Part shown: piece after piece, positions 42,400 to 51,619 of the stretch
Numbering within the stretch: the first letter of the stretch is position 1
Layout of the letters: every line of letters begins with the position of its first letter
Assembly (NCBI RefSeq): GCF_019801175.1
Contig: NZ_JAHVJR010000001.1
Location: 248,001-312,000 of the forward strand
Direction: 5' to 3'
DNA length: 64,000 nucleotides
DNA from: Vannielia litorea
GTDB lineage: Bacteria > Pseudomonadota > Alphaproteobacteria > Rhodobacterales > Rhodobacteraceae
The notes under the pieces: generated by a model
What the model was told of the DNA's origin: nothing
What the model saw: the letters and a program-made list of their open reading frames with translations, nothing else
The model's database searches: none
Program-made: the position numbers and the translations under genes

Positions 42400-43335
42400 A
42401 TGAAGGAAAAACAGGGTAATTCTGAGTTCAAAACGAAGGGAAACTTGGGTTTGGATACGGACAACCTGATCACGTTCAAGATTGTGGCCGAGAAGGGCTC
42501 CATGGCGGCAGCGGCGCGCGAACTGGGCCTGACGGCGAACGCCGTGGCGCTCAGGTTGCGGGCGCTTGAGGAGGAGTTCGGAAAAGCCTTGGTGGCGCGC
42601 GCGGGCCGTGTCGTGCGCCCGACGGCGGCCGGGCATGCCGTGTTGCAGCAGTTGCCCGGCTTCCTTGCGGACCTGCGGAACCTGCGAACCGCCGCGCTCG
42701 GGTCGGAGATTGCGGGGGAGTTACGGATCGGCGCCATCGCGACGGCCCTGACCGGGCTGCTGCCCGCAATTCTAGAGGCCAGCACCAAGCTCTATCCGCA
42801 TCTGCGGCTGCACCTCGTGCCGGGGACATCGGCGGAGCTCTTCACCATGGCGACGGAGGGCGGGATCGACGCGGCGGCGATCGTGGCGCCGGAGTTTGAC
42901 CTGCCGAAGATGCTGGAGTTCTCGCTCTGGCGCCGGGAGACCTTTGTCTTGATGGTGCCGGCGGACGAGCCGCGCACGAGCGTATTCGACATTCTCGCGG
43001 CGTCACCGCTGATACTTTACGACCGTGAGCAATGGGGCGGCAGGCTGGCGGCACAGTGGATCGAGAACACCGGGATCGCGGCAGACATCCGGTTTGAACT
43101 CGATGCGCTGGATGCGATTGCGGTGCTTGTCGGGCGGGGGCTTGGTGTGTCGGTGGTGCCTGATTGGGCCGGGCCGAGGCCGGAGGGAAGCCGGGTGCGG
43201 GTGTTGCCCTTGCCGACGGCGATACCGTCGCGGGGGATCGGGCTGCTGTACCAGCGCAATGCGCCGCGCACCCATCTGGCCGAGGTGCTCGATCAGGTTG
43301 CCGGGACGGTTCTGAAAGAGCAGATGCTGGCTTGA
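42400..43335 (+). CDS. LysR-family transcriptional regulator
   Basis: A 311-residue LysR regulator. The helix-turn-helix lies in LITFKIVAEKGSMAAAARELGLTANAVALRLRALEEEFG, and the periplasmic-binding-like effector domain follows from about residue 105. It is divergent from the SDR-RraA-DapA unit across 45 bases and probably controls that unit in response to a pathway acid. ATG 42400 is used; a TTG upstream at 42370 and a TTG at 42445 (preceded by GAAGGG) are alternatives, so the N-terminus is uncertain by about 15 residues. Confidence 0.85.
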   Translation: MKEKQGNSEFKTKGNLGLDTDNLITFKIVAEKGSMAAAARELGLTANAVALRLRALEEEFGKALVARAGRVVRPTAAGHAVLQQLPGFLADLRNLRTAALGSEIAGELRIGAIATALTGLLPAILEASTKLYPHLRLHLVPGTSAELFTMATEGGIDAAAIVAPEFDLPKMLEFSLWRRETFVLMVPADEPRTSVFDILAASPLILYDREQWGGRLAAQWIENTGIAADIRFELDALDAIAVLVGRGLGVSVVPDWAGPRPEGSRVRVLPLPTAIPSRGIGLLYQRNAPRTHLAEVLDQVAGTVLKEQMLA

Positions 43336-43357
43336 GCCTTTGTGGCCGAGGCCCCGG

Positions 43358-44023
43358 TTAGCCCTCCGATTGCGGATCGGACAGGGTGAGAAACTTGCGG
43401 GCAGCGGCTGCGGCGCCGAAGCCGTTGTCGATGTTCACGGTGACGATGCCGGGTGCGCAGCTTGCCAGCGCGGAAGAGAGCGCGGCTTTGCCGCCTTCGG
43501 ACACCCCGTATCCGACCGATGTTGGCACTGCGATGACAGGCGCGCGCACCAGCCCGGCGAGAACCGAGAACAAGGCGCCCTCCATTCCGGCAACGGCGAT
43601 CAGCAGGGGAAAGGCGGCGACCTCCTCGAGCCGGTCCTGAAGCCGCCACAGTCCGGCGACGCCAAGGTCGGGGAACAGCTCCGCATCCAGCCCAAGGAAT
43701 CGGGCGGTGTGAAAGGCCTCGAGCGCGACGGGCAGGTCGGAGGTGCCAGCGCTGACGATGCCCAGCCGGGGGGCGCGAGCAGGCATTTCGGGTGCGTTCA
43801 GAACGCCGGTGCGGGCGAGGGCATCGAAGGCTACGGACAGGTCCGAAAGCGCGGCGAGATGCGCATCGGTCAGGCGGGTCAGCAGCAAGGGCAGGTTGCG
43901 CGATTGGTGGGCCGCGACGATATCGCGGAGCTGCGCCTCGGTCTTGGACTGGGCGAAGACAACCTCGGGGACGCCGGTTCGGGCTCCGCGCTCCCAATCC
44001 ATGACCGTGTGAGACCCCGTCAT
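43358..44023 (-). CDS. larB: LarB, carboxylase of nickel-pincer nucleotide synthesis
   Basis: LarB carboxylates and hydrolyses nicotinic acid adenine dinucleotide to pyridinium-3,5-biscarboxylic acid mononucleotide, the first step of NPN synthesis. The 221-residue protein shows the AIR-carboxylase-like core: LGIVSAGTSDLPVALEAFHTARFLG, DLGVAGLWRLQDRLEE, AGMEGALFSVLAGLVRAPVIAVPTSVGYG and VTVNIDNGFGAA. It overlaps larE by four bases. Three lar genes in a row are good evidence that the cofactor is made here. Confidence 0.95.
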   Translation of the reverse strand: MTGSHTVMDWERGARTGVPEVVFAQSKTEAQLRDIVAAHQSRNLPLLLTRLTDAHLAALSDLSVAFDALARTGVLNAPEMPARAPRLGIVSAGTSDLPVALEAFHTARFLGLDAELFPDLGVAGLWRLQDRLEEVAAFPLLIAVAGMEGALFSVLAGLVRAPVIAVPTSVGYGVSEGGKAALSSALASCAPGIVTVNIDNGFGAAAAARKFLTLSDPQSEG

Positions 44024-44793
44024 TGCGAGCCCTGCGCGACGAATGCGCTGCCGCGCCGGTAGGGGGCAACGCCAACGAAGGCACGCCCTGCCGTGCGGCA
44101 GAACTCGGCCACGCGCGCGACGGAGGCCTCTGGCAGCGCGCCGCTTGTCTCAAGCCGAACGCCAGCCCCGGTCAGCCGGCAGCGCACATCTTCGAGCCCG
44201 CTCATCTGCCTGACCGCCTGTTCCACCCGATGGATGAACGCGAGGTCTTCGGCGCGGATCGGGATGCCGGTTTCGACGCGGCTGGCGAGGCAGGGCTGGG
44301 CCGGGAGCGCCGCGATCTCGCCAAGGCCGAGCCGCGCGGCCAAGGCGCGCAGATCCGCCTTTGAAACATCGGCTTCGACATAGGGGTGAACCACGCCGTG
44401 CTGGGAAGCGGCCTGCAGACCGGGCCGATACTCGCCCAAGTCATCGGTGTTCGTGCCCGCCGCGATGGTGCCTGTCACGACCTCCCTGATACGCGCGTAG
44501 AGGTTGGTCTTGCAAAAATAGCAGCGGTTGAGCGGGTTGCTGAGATAGGCGGGGTCGTTGAACTCGCCAGCGTTGAGAACCCGGAGTGTCCACCCCTCGG
44601 ACTGCGCAAGATCCCTGACGCGCTGGGTGGCCTCTGCCGGGACGGCGGGTGACACGGCGTGTGCGACGGTAACGGGCGCAATCCTGCCGGCGAATGTTGC
44701 CAATGTCAGGCTGTCCACGCCACCGCTCACGGCGATGGTGAGATCGGGATAGCGGGTTAAGACCTGCGCGAGGCGTGTTTCGGCATCAACCAT
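44020..44793 (-). CDS. larE: LarE, sulfur transferase of nickel-pincer nucleotide synthesis
   Basis: LarE inserts sulfur into the pyridinium dicarboxylate nucleotide. The 257-residue protein has the PP-loop SGGVDS at 23-28 and the AGTNTDDLGEYRPGLQA block near 112. The sulfur-donating cysteine region is LPAQPCLASRVETG with Cys168; further cysteines are Cys91 and Cys94 in NRCYFCKTNLY. Some LarE proteins sacrifice one cysteine, others use three cysteines and an iron-sulfur cluster; the presence of Cys91, Cys94 and Cys168 leaves both open. The start at 44793 overlaps larC by eight bases. Confidence 0.95.
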   Translation of the reverse strand: MVDAETRLAQVLTRYPDLTIAVSGGVDSLTLATFAGRIAPVTVAHAVSPAVPAEATQRVRDLAQSEGWTLRVLNAGEFNDPAYLSNPLNRCYFCKTNLYARIREVVTGTIAAGTNTDDLGEYRPGLQAASQHGVVHPYVEADVSKADLRALAARLGLGEIAALPAQPCLASRVETGIPIRAEDLAFIHRVEQAVRQMSGLEDVRCRLTGAGVRLETSGALPEASVARVAEFCRTAGRAFVGVAPYRRGSAFVAQGSQ

Positions 44794-45934
44794 CGATCGC
44801 ACCGGTTGCGGCCTTGCGACGGGCGGCGAGGGTGGGGATCGCGGCCAGATCATCACTCTCGACCTTGGTGGTCGAGGCTCCGGGTCGCGCGACCGTCTTG
44901 GTGCGCAAACCGTCCGCCTTTCCGGCCTCGCGCTTCAGCACGCGCCGGCGCACCGTTTCGATCCGCAGGCCGATGGTGCTGGTTTCGACAAGACAGAGCT
45001 GGGCGACCTCATCGACCCGCGATGCCTGCGCAAGGACGGTGACATTGTAGCGGATCCTCGACTTCTTGCCGTATCCGACGGTGTATCCCGCATCCATGAC
45101 GCCCTCTCCTGAGCGGATGTGATCCAGCGCGACGGAGAGCTCTTCCGGGGTCATGTCGTCGATCTCGAAGGAGATCTGGCCGACCATGTCGACCTCGCCA
45201 GCGGCAGGCTCGAACTGCAGGAGCCGGCAGACGTTCGGGATGCCTTTGAGATCGCGTTGGCCAGCGCCGATGCCGGAACCCGAGAGCCTCATGCCGGGGG
45301 GCGGGCCGTTTTGCGTTGGCGCGAGGAAACGCAGGATCGCCGCGCCTGTGGGGGTGATCCGCTCGCCTTCGACACCGTCATCGACAAAGCAGAACCCGGC
45401 CAGCAGATGGGCGGTTGCGGGGGCGGGCACGGGGATCAGCCCATGTTGGGTATCGACCCGCCCGCGCCCGAGCGGCAATGTGGAGCAGGACCAGCTCCCG
45501 GCCTCCACGCTCTCGATCAGCGAGGCCGCGGCGACGATATCCGCCAGAGAATCCCAATCCGCGATTTCGTGGAAATGGACGGTCTCGACCGGAACGCCGT
45601 GGCTGGCGGCCTCTGCCTCGGCAAGACCAGTGAAGATGCCGATTGCGGTGGCCTTGACCGAGGCTTTGAGCCCCGACCCTTCAAGGCGCGCGCGAATGTC
45701 TTTCCAGTGGTGGGTGGGCGGCGCATCGGAGGAGATGTCGAACACGATCTGCGTGGCCGCGAACCCTGCCTTGCGAATGCTGTCGATGCGCGGCGTGACG
45801 TGCATGGAAAGTCCGGCGTCCTGCAGATCGGCAATCAGGGTATCCCGGGCCTCGGGGAAGGTGGACAGCATGGCCGCGGCGAACATGTCACCTGACAGGC
45901 CGCCAATCGCATCAATGTGGACGTGGCGGCTCAT
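44786..45934 (-). CDS. larC: LarC, nickel insertion protein of NPN synthesis
   Basis: LarC inserts nickel into the organic precursor using CTP. Here it is a single uninterrupted 382-residue frame, whereas in Lactobacillus plantarum it is made by programmed frameshifting from larC1 and larC2. Recognisable blocks are IDAIGGLSGDMFAAAML, ETVHFHEIADWDSLADIVAA with metal-binding residues, and ITPTGAAILRFL. It is the first gene of the larC-larE-larB operon, with 149 bases upstream before the UxaA-type gene. Confidence 0.94.
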   Translation of the reverse strand: MSRHVHIDAIGGLSGDMFAAAMLSTFPEARDTLIADLQDAGLSMHVTPRIDSIRKAGFAATQIVFDISSDAPPTHHWKDIRARLEGSGLKASVKATAIGIFTGLAEAEAASHGVPVETVHFHEIADWDSLADIVAAASLIESVEAGSWSCSTLPLGRGRVDTQHGLIPVPAPATAHLLAGFCFVDDGVEGERITPTGAAILRFLAPTQNGPPPGMRLSGSGIGAGQRDLKGIPNVCRLLQFEPAAGEVDMVGQISFEIDDMTPEELSVALDHIRSGEGVMDAGYTVGYGKKSRIRYNVTVLAQASRVDEVAQLCLVETSTIGLRIETVRRRVLKREAGKADGLRTKTVARPGASTTKVESDDLAAIPTLAARRKAATGAIDG

Positions 45935-46083
45935 GCCAGACGACTCCAGCGGGCATGGCTCCTTAAGCGGCGCTCACCCGCCTTGCCCCGGCAGGGGTAT
46001 GATGCTGGCATCTGGTTTCCTCCGCTCCCACTTGGCTGACTCACTGCTGCGCCCGGCCAAGGTCCGATCCGTTTGTAGCAGCC

Positions 46084-47631
46084 TCAGCTCATGATGCCGA
46101 TGCTCCACGGGACAAATTCATTGTCACCCAGGCCCAGTTCCTCGCTCTTGGTCGGAACGCCAGACGCCGTTTCGAGCATCTTGGCGAAGATCATTTCGCC
46201 GGTCTCCTCCAGCGTCGCTTCGCCATCAAGAATGACGCCCGCGTTCAGATCCATGTCTTCTGTCAGGCGATTATACATTGGCGTGTTGGTCGCGATCTTG
46301 ATGGAGGGCACAGGCTTGGCTCCGAACATGGAGCCACGCCCGGTGGTGAAACAGATCAGGTTGGCGCCGCCTGCGATCTGGCCGGTTGCGGAAACCGGAT
46401 CGAAGCCGGGCGTATCCATGAAGACGAGGCCGCTGGCCTCCACGCGCTCGGCGTATTTGTAGACCTCCATCAAGGGGCCGGTGCCGCCCTTCATGGAAGA
46501 GCCGAGCGACTTTTCGAAGATGTTTGCCAGACCGCCCATCTGGTTGCCCGGGCTGACCACGCCGTTGATCTGCACGTCTCGGCCGGGGGAGTATTCGTCC
46601 TTCCACCACCGGATGCGGTCCATCAGCTTTTGACCGACCTCGACCGAACGGGCCCGCCGGGTCAGGGTGTGCTCGACGCCGTAAATTTCTGGCGTTTCCG
46701 ACAGGATGCCGGTGCCGCCGTGGCGGGCGAGGATGGACACGGCGTGGCCGAGGGCGGGGTTGGCGGTGATGGACGAGAAGCCGTCAGACCCGCCACATTG
46801 CAGGCCGACCTTCAGGTGGCTGGCCGGGACGGGCTGGCGCGCGACATCGTTTGCCTCGGGCAGCATCTCCCTGACCGCGGCGATGCCGGCCTCGATGGTT
46901 TTGCGGGTGCCGCCCGTCTCCTGCATGACGAGATTCAGCAGGCGCGGGCCCTGCGAGAGGCCGTTGTGCTGCATGAGCGCCGGGATCTGGTTTCTCTCGC
47001 AACCCAGCCCAATCAGGATGGCGCCTGCAAGGTTGGCATGGGTGGCGTAGCCGCCAATGGTGCGGCGCAGCAGGTCCATCGGTTCGCCCGACATTTCCAT
47101 GCCGCAGCCAAGGCCGTGGGGGAACGCCACGACACCGTCGATATTGGGATAGTCGGCCAGAACCTCGGGGGTGAAGTGCGCGGCGATTTTGCGGACGACC
47201 GTGGCCGAGCAGTTTACCGACGACAGGATGCCGACGTAGTTGCGGGTGGCCACGCGGCCATCGGGCCGAATGATGCCCTGAAACACCGCCCGATCCTCTT
47301 CGGGCACCGGCACCACCGGCTGATACTCGCTGGCATGGCGGGGATCGCGATCAAACTCGCGGAACTCGATGTTGTGGCTGTGCAGCATGGAGCCGGGCCG
47401 CACATCCTTTGCCGCGAACCCGATGGTGACGTTGTATTTGCGGATCGGCTCACCCTTGGCGATTGCCCGGGTGGCGATCTTGTAGCCTGCCGGGACCGGG
47501 GTGTTCGTGGTGACGCCCTCCCCCGGGATCTCGGTTTTGGGCGCAATCTCGCGGTAGGCGACCACGACATTGTCGTCGGGGTGCAGGCGGATGGCCGGGC
47601 CTCGGTGCAGTTTTTCCAGTGTTTCGCTCAT
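46084..47631 (-). CDS. UxaA-family dehydratase (altronate/galactarate dehydratase type) with SAF domain
   Basis: A 515-residue protein with an N-terminal SAF domain (about residues 12-85) and a C-terminal UxaA domain. Hallmarks include GCGMEMSGEPMDLLRRTIGGY, LIGLGCERNQIP, LKVGLQCGGSDGFSSITANPALG and GILSETPEIYGVEHTL. Family members dehydrate sugar acids such as altronate or galactarate to 2-keto-3-deoxy acids. The start at 47631 overlaps the Ldh2-type gene by four bases. It belongs to an ilvD-type, ldh2-type, uxaA-type unit. The exact substrate is not fixed by sequence. Confidence 0.93.
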   Translation of the reverse strand: MSETLEKLHRGPAIRLHPDDNVVVAYREIAPKTEIPGEGVTTNTPVPAGYKIATRAIAKGEPIRKYNVTIGFAAKDVRPGSMLHSHNIEFREFDRDPRHASEYQPVVPVPEEDRAVFQGIIRPDGRVATRNYVGILSSVNCSATVVRKIAAHFTPEVLADYPNIDGVVAFPHGLGCGMEMSGEPMDLLRRTIGGYATHANLAGAILIGLGCERNQIPALMQHNGLSQGPRLLNLVMQETGGTRKTIEAGIAAVREMLPEANDVARQPVPASHLKVGLQCGGSDGFSSITANPALGHAVSILARHGGTGILSETPEIYGVEHTLTRRARSVEVGQKLMDRIRWWKDEYSPGRDVQINGVVSPGNQMGGLANIFEKSLGSSMKGGTGPLMEVYKYAERVEASGLVFMDTPGFDPVSATGQIAGGANLICFTTGRGSMFGAKPVPSIKIATNTPMYNRLTEDMDLNAGVILDGEATLEETGEMIFAKMLETASGVPTKSEELGLGDNEFVPWSIGIMS

Positions 47632-48668
47632 TGTGCTACCCTTGTTTCGCTTTGCAGGCCCAGCTTCTGCAACACCGCCAGAAGGTCGGGTGCCAGGGCC
47701 AGGCCGTTGGCTATGTTGTCCGCTCGCCGTTCCAGCGCGCGCTGGCCCGGCAGCCGCACCGGCGGCGCGCCGTTTGCGACGGTTGCCACGCGGCAGGCCT
47801 GTGCAATCCAAGAGGCCTGTGCGCAAAAGGCCTCTCGCCCGCCGAAATGCGCGGGATCGAGGACCATAACGAAGACCGACGCCCCCCAGCGGTCGGTGCC
47901 CTCGAGCCGTCCGTGGCCGGAGAGGCCGGTTGTCAGCATTTCGACCAGCAGGCCCAGCGCGAAGCCCTTGTGCCCGTGGTCGAGCCCGCCGAGCGGCAAC
48001 AGGGCGCCGCTGCCCGCCGCGCGGGTTGCCGGATCGTCGGTGGCCCGGCCCTCCGTATCGACCAGCCAACCGCCGGGAAGCCGGCTGCCCTGTGCCGCCA
48101 TTGCGGCGACCATTCCGCTTGTCGTGATCGACATCGAGACATCCAGCATCACCGGTGCGCCATTCGTCGGCCAGCCCGCGGCAATCGGGTTGGGGGAGTA
48201 GACGCCACCGGTGGCCCCGAAGGGCGCGACATCGCGGTTTGACGGAGAGGAGGAGGCGATGATGACAGCGAGGCCCTGCTTGGTGACTGCCTCGAGGTAA
48301 GCGGCGAGGCAGGCGATGTGGTGACTTCTCGCGATGGCAATTGCCCCCACGCCGTGTTGGCGCGCCTTGGCCGAGGCGACGGTGAGTGCCGCGCGGACCA
48401 GCACCGGGCCGGGGAGCCAGTTGCCATCCCAGCGCTCCACAACAGAGCCATCCGGGCTGGTGACATCGGCGGCGCCCTCATGCGCCATGCCGCCACTGCG
48501 CAACTCGTCGAGGTAGCGAGGGAGCAGGGCGAGCCCGTGCGTCACGTGCCCGAGCAGATCGCCCTCGACGAGCGTGTCCGCGACGATCTCGGCATGGTTC
48601 GAACACAGACCGGCTTCGCCAAGCTTTTCCGCCGCGAACCGCCTGAGGGTTTCGGGAGGCAGCCGCAT
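47628..48668 (-). CDS. Ldh2/malate-type NAD(P)-dependent hydroxyacid dehydrogenase
   Basis: A 346-residue member of the malate/L-lactate/ureidoglycolate dehydrogenase family, which has its own fold and uses NAD(P). The catalytic histidine is in ARSHHIACLAAYLE near residue 119. Other blocks are VYSPNPIAAGWPTNGAPVMLDVSMS and LPGGWLVDTEGRATDDPATRAAGSGALLPLGG. It would oxidise the 2-hydroxyl of the acid or its dehydrated product. The start ATG at 48668 is chosen over a basic 20-residue upstream extension; two bases separate it from the dehydratase stop. Confidence 0.9.
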   Translation of the reverse strand: MRLPPETLRRFAAEKLGEAGLCSNHAEIVADTLVEGDLLGHVTHGLALLPRYLDELRSGGMAHEGAADVTSPDGSVVERWDGNWLPGPVLVRAALTVASAKARQHGVGAIAIARSHHIACLAAYLEAVTKQGLAVIIASSSPSNRDVAPFGATGGVYSPNPIAAGWPTNGAPVMLDVSMSITTSGMVAAMAAQGSRLPGGWLVDTEGRATDDPATRAAGSGALLPLGGLDHGHKGFALGLLVEMLTTGLSGHGRLEGTDRWGASVFVMVLDPAHFGGREAFCAQASWIAQACRVATVANGAPPVRLPGQRALERRADNIANGLALAPDLLAVLQKLGLQSETRVAQ

Positions 48669-48670
48669 GG

Positions 48671-50407
48671 TCAGCCGTCTGCCTGCCCGGTGGCTTGTGG
48701 CGCGGGCACGAGGAAGTCGAAATCGCAACCAAGGTCGGCTTCGGTGACTGTTTCGAGGAACAGCTTTCTGTAACCGCGATCCGAGTTCGGGTGCACCGGA
48801 ACCGATAGTTCGGCGCGTCGTTCAGCCAGGACATCTTCACTGACATGCAGGGTGATCGCGCGGTCCGGCACGTTCAGCTCGATCTCGTCGCCGTCACGGA
48901 CTAGCGCCAAAGGCCCGCCGCTGGCGGCTTCGGGCGTGACATGCAGAATGATGGTGCCGCTGGCCGTGCCGCTCATGCGCGCATCCGAGATGCGGACCAT
49001 GTCCTTCACCCCTTGTTCCGCCAGTTTGCGCGGAATCGGCATGTAGCCCGCTTCGGGCATGCCCGGCGCGCCCTTGGGGCCAGCGTTCTGAAGAACCAGA
49101 ATGTCGTCTTTGGTGACATCAAGTTCGGGCAGATCCACCCGCCGGGTCAGGTCTTCGATGGAATTGAAGACGACAGCGCGGCCACGATGAACCATCAGGT
49201 CAGGGTTGGCGGCGGATTGCTTGATGATCGCGCCGCGCGGGGCAAGGTTGCCCCGCAGAACGGCCATGCCGCCTTCGGCAAACAGCGGGGCCTCTCGGTT
49301 TGAGACGACGTTCTGAGCGAAGCCGGCGGGCGCATCGTCGATCTCTTCGCCAAGGGTGCGGCCGGTTACGGTCAGGCAATCGAGATTGAGGTGTTCGCGC
49401 AACTCGCGCAGCACGGTGACGAGCCCACCAGCAGCGTGCAGGTCTTCCATGTATTGCGTGCCGGAAGGCTTCAGATCGACCAGAACCGGGATCTTGCGGC
49501 CGAGGGCATCGAACTTGTCGAGGTTGATCTTGATGCCCATGCGCCCGGCAACGGCCGTCAGGTGGATGATGGCGTTGGTGGAGCCGCCGACGGCCAGAAG
49601 CACGGCCAATGCATTCTCGAAAGCGGCCTCGGTCATGATCTTGTCGGGCGTGAGCCCGGCGGCGGCCATCTGCACGGCGAGCTCGCCCGACCTTTCGGCG
49701 ATGCGGCGACGGTCCGCAGAGACGGCGGGGGCACAGGCGCCGCCCGGGGCCATCATGCCCAGCGCTTCGGTGACGAGTGCCATCGTCGATGCGGTGCCCA
49801 TGACGCCACAGGTGCCGGTGCCCGGCACGAGCTGGTCATTGACCTCGGTGATCTCCTGATCGTCAATCTCACCGGCGCGGTAGCGGCCCCAGAAGCGGCG
49901 GCAGTCGGTGCATGCCCCGACCTTCTCGCCGCGATGGCTGCCGGTCCGCATCGGGCCGGTGACAAGCTGGATTGCAGGAAGATTGGCCGAGGCGGCCCCC
50001 ATCAGCTGGGCCGGAACCGTCTTGTCGCAGCCGCCGATCATGACCACGGCGTCCATCGGCTGGGCGCGGATCATTTCTTCGGTGTCGATGGCCATCAGGT
50101 TGCGCAGGTACATGCTGGTCGGGTGCGAGAACGATTCGTGGATCGAGATCGTCGGGAAGGGAATCGGCAGCCCGCCGGCCAGCATCACGCCCCGCTTTGC
50201 CGCCTCTATAAGATCAGCCATGTTGCCGTGGCAGGCGTTGTAATCACTGCCGGTGTCAATGATGCCGATGATCGGGCGGTCGAGCGCGGCGTCGCTATAG
50301 CCCATCCCCTTGATAAAGGCCTTGCGCAGAAACAGCGAAAACCCGGCATCACCATAGCTGGTGAGCCCTTTGCGCATACCCTTGGGCGTGTCGTCTTTCG
50401 TGCTCAT
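48671..50407 (-). CDS. IlvD/Edd-family dehydratase (sugar-acid type)
   Basis: A 578-residue Fe-S dehydratase of the IlvD/Edd family, which includes dihydroxy-acid, phosphogluconate, arabonate and xylonate dehydratases. Cluster-binding cysteines appear in NACHGNMAD, VMIGGCDKTVPA and GTGTCGVMGTASTM. At 578 residues and with a separate regulatory setting it looks like the sugar-acid subgroup rather than valine-pathway IlvD. The start ATG 50407 has GGAGG in front. It is the first gene of the minus-strand unit and is divergent from tctC across 151 bases that carry the promoter-operator described below. Confidence 0.93.
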   Translation of the reverse strand: MSTKDDTPKGMRKGLTSYGDAGFSLFLRKAFIKGMGYSDAALDRPIIGIIDTGSDYNACHGNMADLIEAAKRGVMLAGGLPIPFPTISIHESFSHPTSMYLRNLMAIDTEEMIRAQPMDAVVMIGGCDKTVPAQLMGAASANLPAIQLVTGPMRTGSHRGEKVGACTDCRRFWGRYRAGEIDDQEITEVNDQLVPGTGTCGVMGTASTMALVTEALGMMAPGGACAPAVSADRRRIAERSGELAVQMAAAGLTPDKIMTEAAFENALAVLLAVGGSTNAIIHLTAVAGRMGIKINLDKFDALGRKIPVLVDLKPSGTQYMEDLHAAGGLVTVLRELREHLNLDCLTVTGRTLGEEIDDAPAGFAQNVVSNREAPLFAEGGMAVLRGNLAPRGAIIKQSAANPDLMVHRGRAVVFNSIEDLTRRVDLPELDVTKDDILVLQNAGPKGAPGMPEAGYMPIPRKLAEQGVKDMVRISDARMSGTASGTIILHVTPEAASGGPLALVRDGDEIELNVPDRAITLHVSEDVLAERRAELSVPVHPNSDRGYRKLFLETVTEADLGCDFDFLVPAPQATGQADG

Positions 50408-50482
50408 GCGGCCATCCTCCATCACTTAATTCATGCGGAACGTACTGTTCTGCATAGCCTACTCACCAACCTTCAAGCAGAT

Positions 50483-50502
50483 TGTCAATAATTTGTTTGA
50501 CA
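50483..50502. promoter_or_regulatory. Inverted repeat overlapping the tctC -35 box
   Basis: TGTCAA (50483-50488) and TTGACA (50497-50502) form a perfect inverted repeat with an eight-base AT-rich spacer. The right arm is the candidate -35 hexamer of tctC, and the left arm points towards the dehydratase gene. A repressor bound here could control both directions; the GntR protein encoded at 53680 is the obvious candidate. Confidence 0.65.
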
Positions 50503-50525
50503 GAATGGTCGGCGATTTCTAACGT
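50497..50525 (+). promoter_or_regulatory. Candidate promoter of the tctCBA-gntR-larA-like operon
   Basis: TTGACA (50497-50502), 17 bases, then TAACGT (50520-50525), 33 bases before the tctC start codon. The -35 box is a perfect match to the consensus; the -10 box matches three of six positions. Confidence 0.55.
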
Positions 50526-50558
50526 CGCGGCGGGAATTGAAAAATGGGAGGACTTCTT

Positions 50559-51539
50559 ATGAGAAAACTACTTTCGACAGCAGCTATCGCTCTAGCGATC
50601 GGGGCTTCCGCGCCGGCCGTTGCGGTGGCCCAGGGCTATGACGCGGCGAGCGAAGTGACGGTTCTGATGGGCTTCAAGGCCGGGGGCGGATCTGACGCCT
50701 TGGCGCAGCTTGTGCAGCCCTTCCTTGCCGAAGAGCTCGGCGTGAGTTTCGTGAACCAGTACATGCCGGGCGCGACCGGCGCGATCGCCTGGACCCGGCT
50801 GGCCAAGCAGGTGAAGCCCGACGGCGAGACCATCAGCATCACGAATACGCCGATGCTGATGACCAACTACATCATGAACGACACGATCACCTACAACATC
50901 TCGGAACTCACGCCGCTTGCGAACATCGTGACCGACCCGGGCATTGCGGTTGTGGCCGCGGACAGCCCTTATCAGACCTTCGCTGACCTTATGGAAGCGG
51001 CTGAGGCCAACCCCGGCGCTGTCACTGTCGGTAACTCCGGCATCGGCGGCGACGATTTCTTCACCACGGTCGCCTTCGAGCGCACCGCCGGTGTGAAATT
51101 CCAGAAGGTGCCGTTCCAGGGTGATGGACCTTCGTGGACTGCCGCGATGGGCGGGCAGATCGACGCCAGTTTCAACAACGTCGGCATCACCTTCCCGCAG
51201 GTCGAGGCGGGCAATCTGCGCGCGCTGGTCGTCTTTGCGGAGGAGCGCCTCGCCGAGTTGCCTGACGTGCCGACCGCGAAGGAACTGGGCTACGATGTTG
51301 TGGCAGGGTCTTCGCGTGGCTACAGCGCGCCGGCCGGTTTCCCCGAGGAGGCCCGCACTCAGCTGGTCGAGGGGCTTCGCCGCGTGACCGAGAACCCCGA
51401 GTTTCAGGCGGCCGCAGCGGCCCAGGCGATGAACATCGATTTCATCGGTGGCGATGATTACACCGCCTTCCTGCAAGCTCAGGAAAAGACCTTCACCGAG
51501 GTCTGGAACGAAGTGAAGGACGACGTTCAGTCGAACTGA
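50559..51539 (+). CDS. tctC: Tripartite tricarboxylate transporter substrate-binding protein (TctC/Bug family)
   Basis: Periplasmic binding protein (326 residues) of the TTT transporter class. The signal peptide MRKLLSTAAIALAIGASAPAVAVAQ is clear. The family hallmark VTVLMGFKAGGGSDALAQLVQPFLAEELG and NQYMPGATGAIAW follow. Bug proteins bind carboxylates through two beta-strand loops. The ATG at 50559 with its GGGAGG site is preferred over an ATG at 50544. It starts the plus-strand operon and would deliver the organic acid used by the cluster. Confidence 0.94.
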   Translation: MRKLLSTAAIALAIGASAPAVAVAQGYDAASEVTVLMGFKAGGGSDALAQLVQPFLAEELGVSFVNQYMPGATGAIAWTRLAKQVKPDGETISITNTPMLMTNYIMNDTITYNISELTPLANIVTDPGIAVVAADSPYQTFADLMEAAEANPGAVTVGNSGIGGDDFFTTVAFERTAGVKFQKVPFQGDGPSWTAAMGGQIDASFNNVGITFPQVEAGNLRALVVFAEERLAELPDVPTAKELGYDVVAGSSRGYSAPAGFPEEARTQLVEGLRRVTENPEFQAAAAAQAMNIDFIGGDDYTAFLQAQEKTFTEVWNEVKDDVQSN

Positions 51540-51619
51540 GCCGTTTCGGCACAGGGTGGCGGCCTTCGGGCCGCCACTTGCCCTTCCGATACTGTCCGCC
51601 TTTCCTCTGGGAGTAACCG

